DNA of 7,320 bases, taken from NCBI GenBank assembly GCA_900550345.1, contig URRX01000073.1:1-7320 (forward strand). The letters run 5' to 3'. Of the stretch, positions 6,361 to 7,320 are shown piece by piece. The stretch is from an uncultured Anaerococcus sp. GTDB lineage: Bacteria; Bacillota; Clostridia; Tissierellales; Peptoniphilaceae. The translations under genes and the position numbers were made by a program. The notes below the pieces were generated by a model. That model saw only the letters and a list, made by a program, of their open reading frames with translations. It was not told where the DNA came from and made no database searches. How positions within the stretch are numbered: position 1 is the first letter of the stretch; each line of letters opens with the position of its first letter.

Positions 6361-7320
6361 ATGAAGTTTAAAAGATTGTTAATTACTATATTAACTGTAG
6401 TTATAGTTTATATTTCTTCTAATTTTTTTCTAAACAGGCTAGAAAATAAGAAAAATATTTCAAATTATGGAAATGAAGCTGCAGATGAAAATAAATATCA
6501 AAAAGTTGACCATGAAATTCTAGTTTTATTGGTTGGAGTTGATGTAAATGAAAATAATGAAAATCCAGATTTTACTAGAACTGATACTATAATGCTTTGT
6601 AAAATAAATGCAGAAACAGGAAAGGTTGATCTTTTATCCATTCCAAGAGATTCAAGAATTAAAGTAAGAGATGAATTTACAAAAGCAAACCATGCCCATG
6701 CATATGGAGGAATTGGTTTAACTTTGAAATCTTTGAGAGATTTTTTGGGAATAGATTTAGATTATTATGTTGAAGTTAATTATGATGCTTTGGTAGATAT
6801 TGTTGATGCTATGGGTGGATTAAAATATAAAGTTCCCGAAGGCATTTCTATTGATCACGGAGATGTTCATATTAGACCTGGAATGAATAATATGAATGGT
6901 ATGGATGTTTTGTGGTATTTGAGAACTAGAAAAATTTATAATAATGGGGATCTTGGTAGAGTTAATGCTCAACAAGAATTTTTGAAAACTATAGTTAATG
7001 AATTGGTAAAAAAATCTAAAGAAATTAATATGACTTCTTTGATAGAAACTTATTTTAAGGATGTAAAAACTAATGTTCCTTTTGGAACTATGGTTGATTT
7101 TGCAAATAATATGTCAAATTTTTCTTCTGATAAATTTAAAACTTACACAGTTCCTGGTGAAGCAAGTATGATAGATGGAATTTCTTATTATATTCCAGAT
7201 TATGAGGCGACTTGGGATATTGTAAATAAAGTATTTCCAAAATATAAATTAAAGGGATGGAGTAAAGAAGATAGTTATTATTGGGAATATGAATATTATA
7301 ATTATTCTTATAAAAATTAT
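6361..7320 (+). CDS. LytR-CpsA-Psr (LCP) family wall glycopolymer ligase, 3' end beyond window
   Basis: LCP enzymes move anionic polymers such as teichoic acid or capsule from a lipid pyrophosphate carrier to peptidoglycan, outside the membrane. All 320 codons to the window edge are open. Residues 5-24 (LLITILTVVIVYISSNFF region) form one N-terminal membrane anchor. The LCP domain follows from about residue 50: ILVLLVGVD, the TRTDT motif (Arg73, Asp75), LLSIPRDSR (Arg96, Asp97, Arg99), KANHAHAYGG (108-117), YYVEVNYDALVDIVDAMGG, then LRTRK (Arg188, Arg190) and GDLGRVNAQQ (Asp197, Arg200, Gln204). These acidic and arginine residues bind metal and pyrophosphate in the family. The usual GRQxRQ is GRVNAQQ here. 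The visible end is very rich in tyrosine (residues 305-320). The domain looks complete; the stop is not in the window. Older names are LytR or transcriptional attenuator. Confidence 0.9.
   Translation, partial: MKFKRLLITILTVVIVYISSNFFLNRLENKKNISNYGNEAADENKYQKVDHEILVLLVGVDVNENNENPDFTRTDTIMLCKINAETGKVDLLSIPRDSRIKVRDEFTKANHAHAYGGIGLTLKSLRDFLGIDLDYYVEVNYDALVDIVDAMGGLKYKVPEGISIDHGDVHIRPGMNNMNGMDVLWYLRTRKIYNNGDLGRVNAQQEFLKTIVNELVKKSKEINMTSLIETYFKDVKTNVPFGTMVDFANNMSNFSSDKFKTYTVPGEASMIDGISYYIPDYEATWDIVNKVFPKYKLKGWSKEDSYYWEYEYYNYSYKNY

Noticed and set aside
6345..6371. Eight-codon upstream ORF (MRRSFYEV) overlapping the LCP start
   Set aside because: Its ATG falls at the predicted transcription start with no ribosome site before it; its codons are the LCP ribosome site itself. 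Most likely chance.

Overview
The window comes from a low-GC, AT-rich Gram-positive bacterium of the Firmicutes. The gene order sufC-sufB-sufD-sufS-sufU, the use of SufU instead of SufA or IscU, AGA-dominated arginine codons, strong AGGAGG-type ribosome binding sites and a LytR-CpsA-Psr (LCP) wall enzyme all fit. An anaerobic coccus of the Tissierellia (Anaerococcus, Peptoniphilus or Finegoldia type) is my best guess. This is inferred from style and gene order, not from a marker gene. TGA is used as a stop, so the standard bacterial code applies.

Layout. Positions 1-135 hold an inverted repeat that may end an upstream transcript, then a near-consensus sigma-A promoter (-35 at 56-61, -10 at 78-83). 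A dyad resembling an IscR/Rrf2 operator lies over the spacer and -10. Positions 136-4986 are a complete, tightly packed SUF iron-sulfur cluster operon. SufC is the ATPase, SufB and SufD the scaffold, SufS the cysteine desulfurase, and SufU the zinc-dependent sulfur-transfer partner. Adjacent genes are separated by one base or overlap by one base. A 68-residue two-helix membrane protein (4976-5182) overlaps the end of sufU and is the probable last gene of the operon. Its function is unknown.

Positions 5163-5438 carry no gene, but the whole stretch is one large imperfect inverted repeat. It has a small hairpin at each end, and each hairpin is followed by an outward-pointing T-run on its own strand. 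It therefore sits as a two-way terminator between the converging suf operon and HAD phosphatase gene, and it looks like a palindromic (foldback or MITE-like) intergenic element. Positions 5449-6273 (minus strand) encode a Cof-type HAD hydrolase whose promoter lies so close to the start codon that the mRNA is probably leaderless. A divergent promoter at 6330-6338 drives an LCP-family gene (6361 onward) that runs off the right edge of the window.

How the genes work together: SufS takes sulfur from cysteine as a persulfide, SufU receives it, and the SufBC2D-type complex builds an Fe-S cluster using SufC ATP hydrolysis. No Rrf2/IscR regulator, SufA or SufT gene lies in this window. The HAD and LCP genes appear to be functionally unrelated neighbours. 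The suf genes themselves are ordinary; the most unusual sequence is the palindromic element at 5163-5438.
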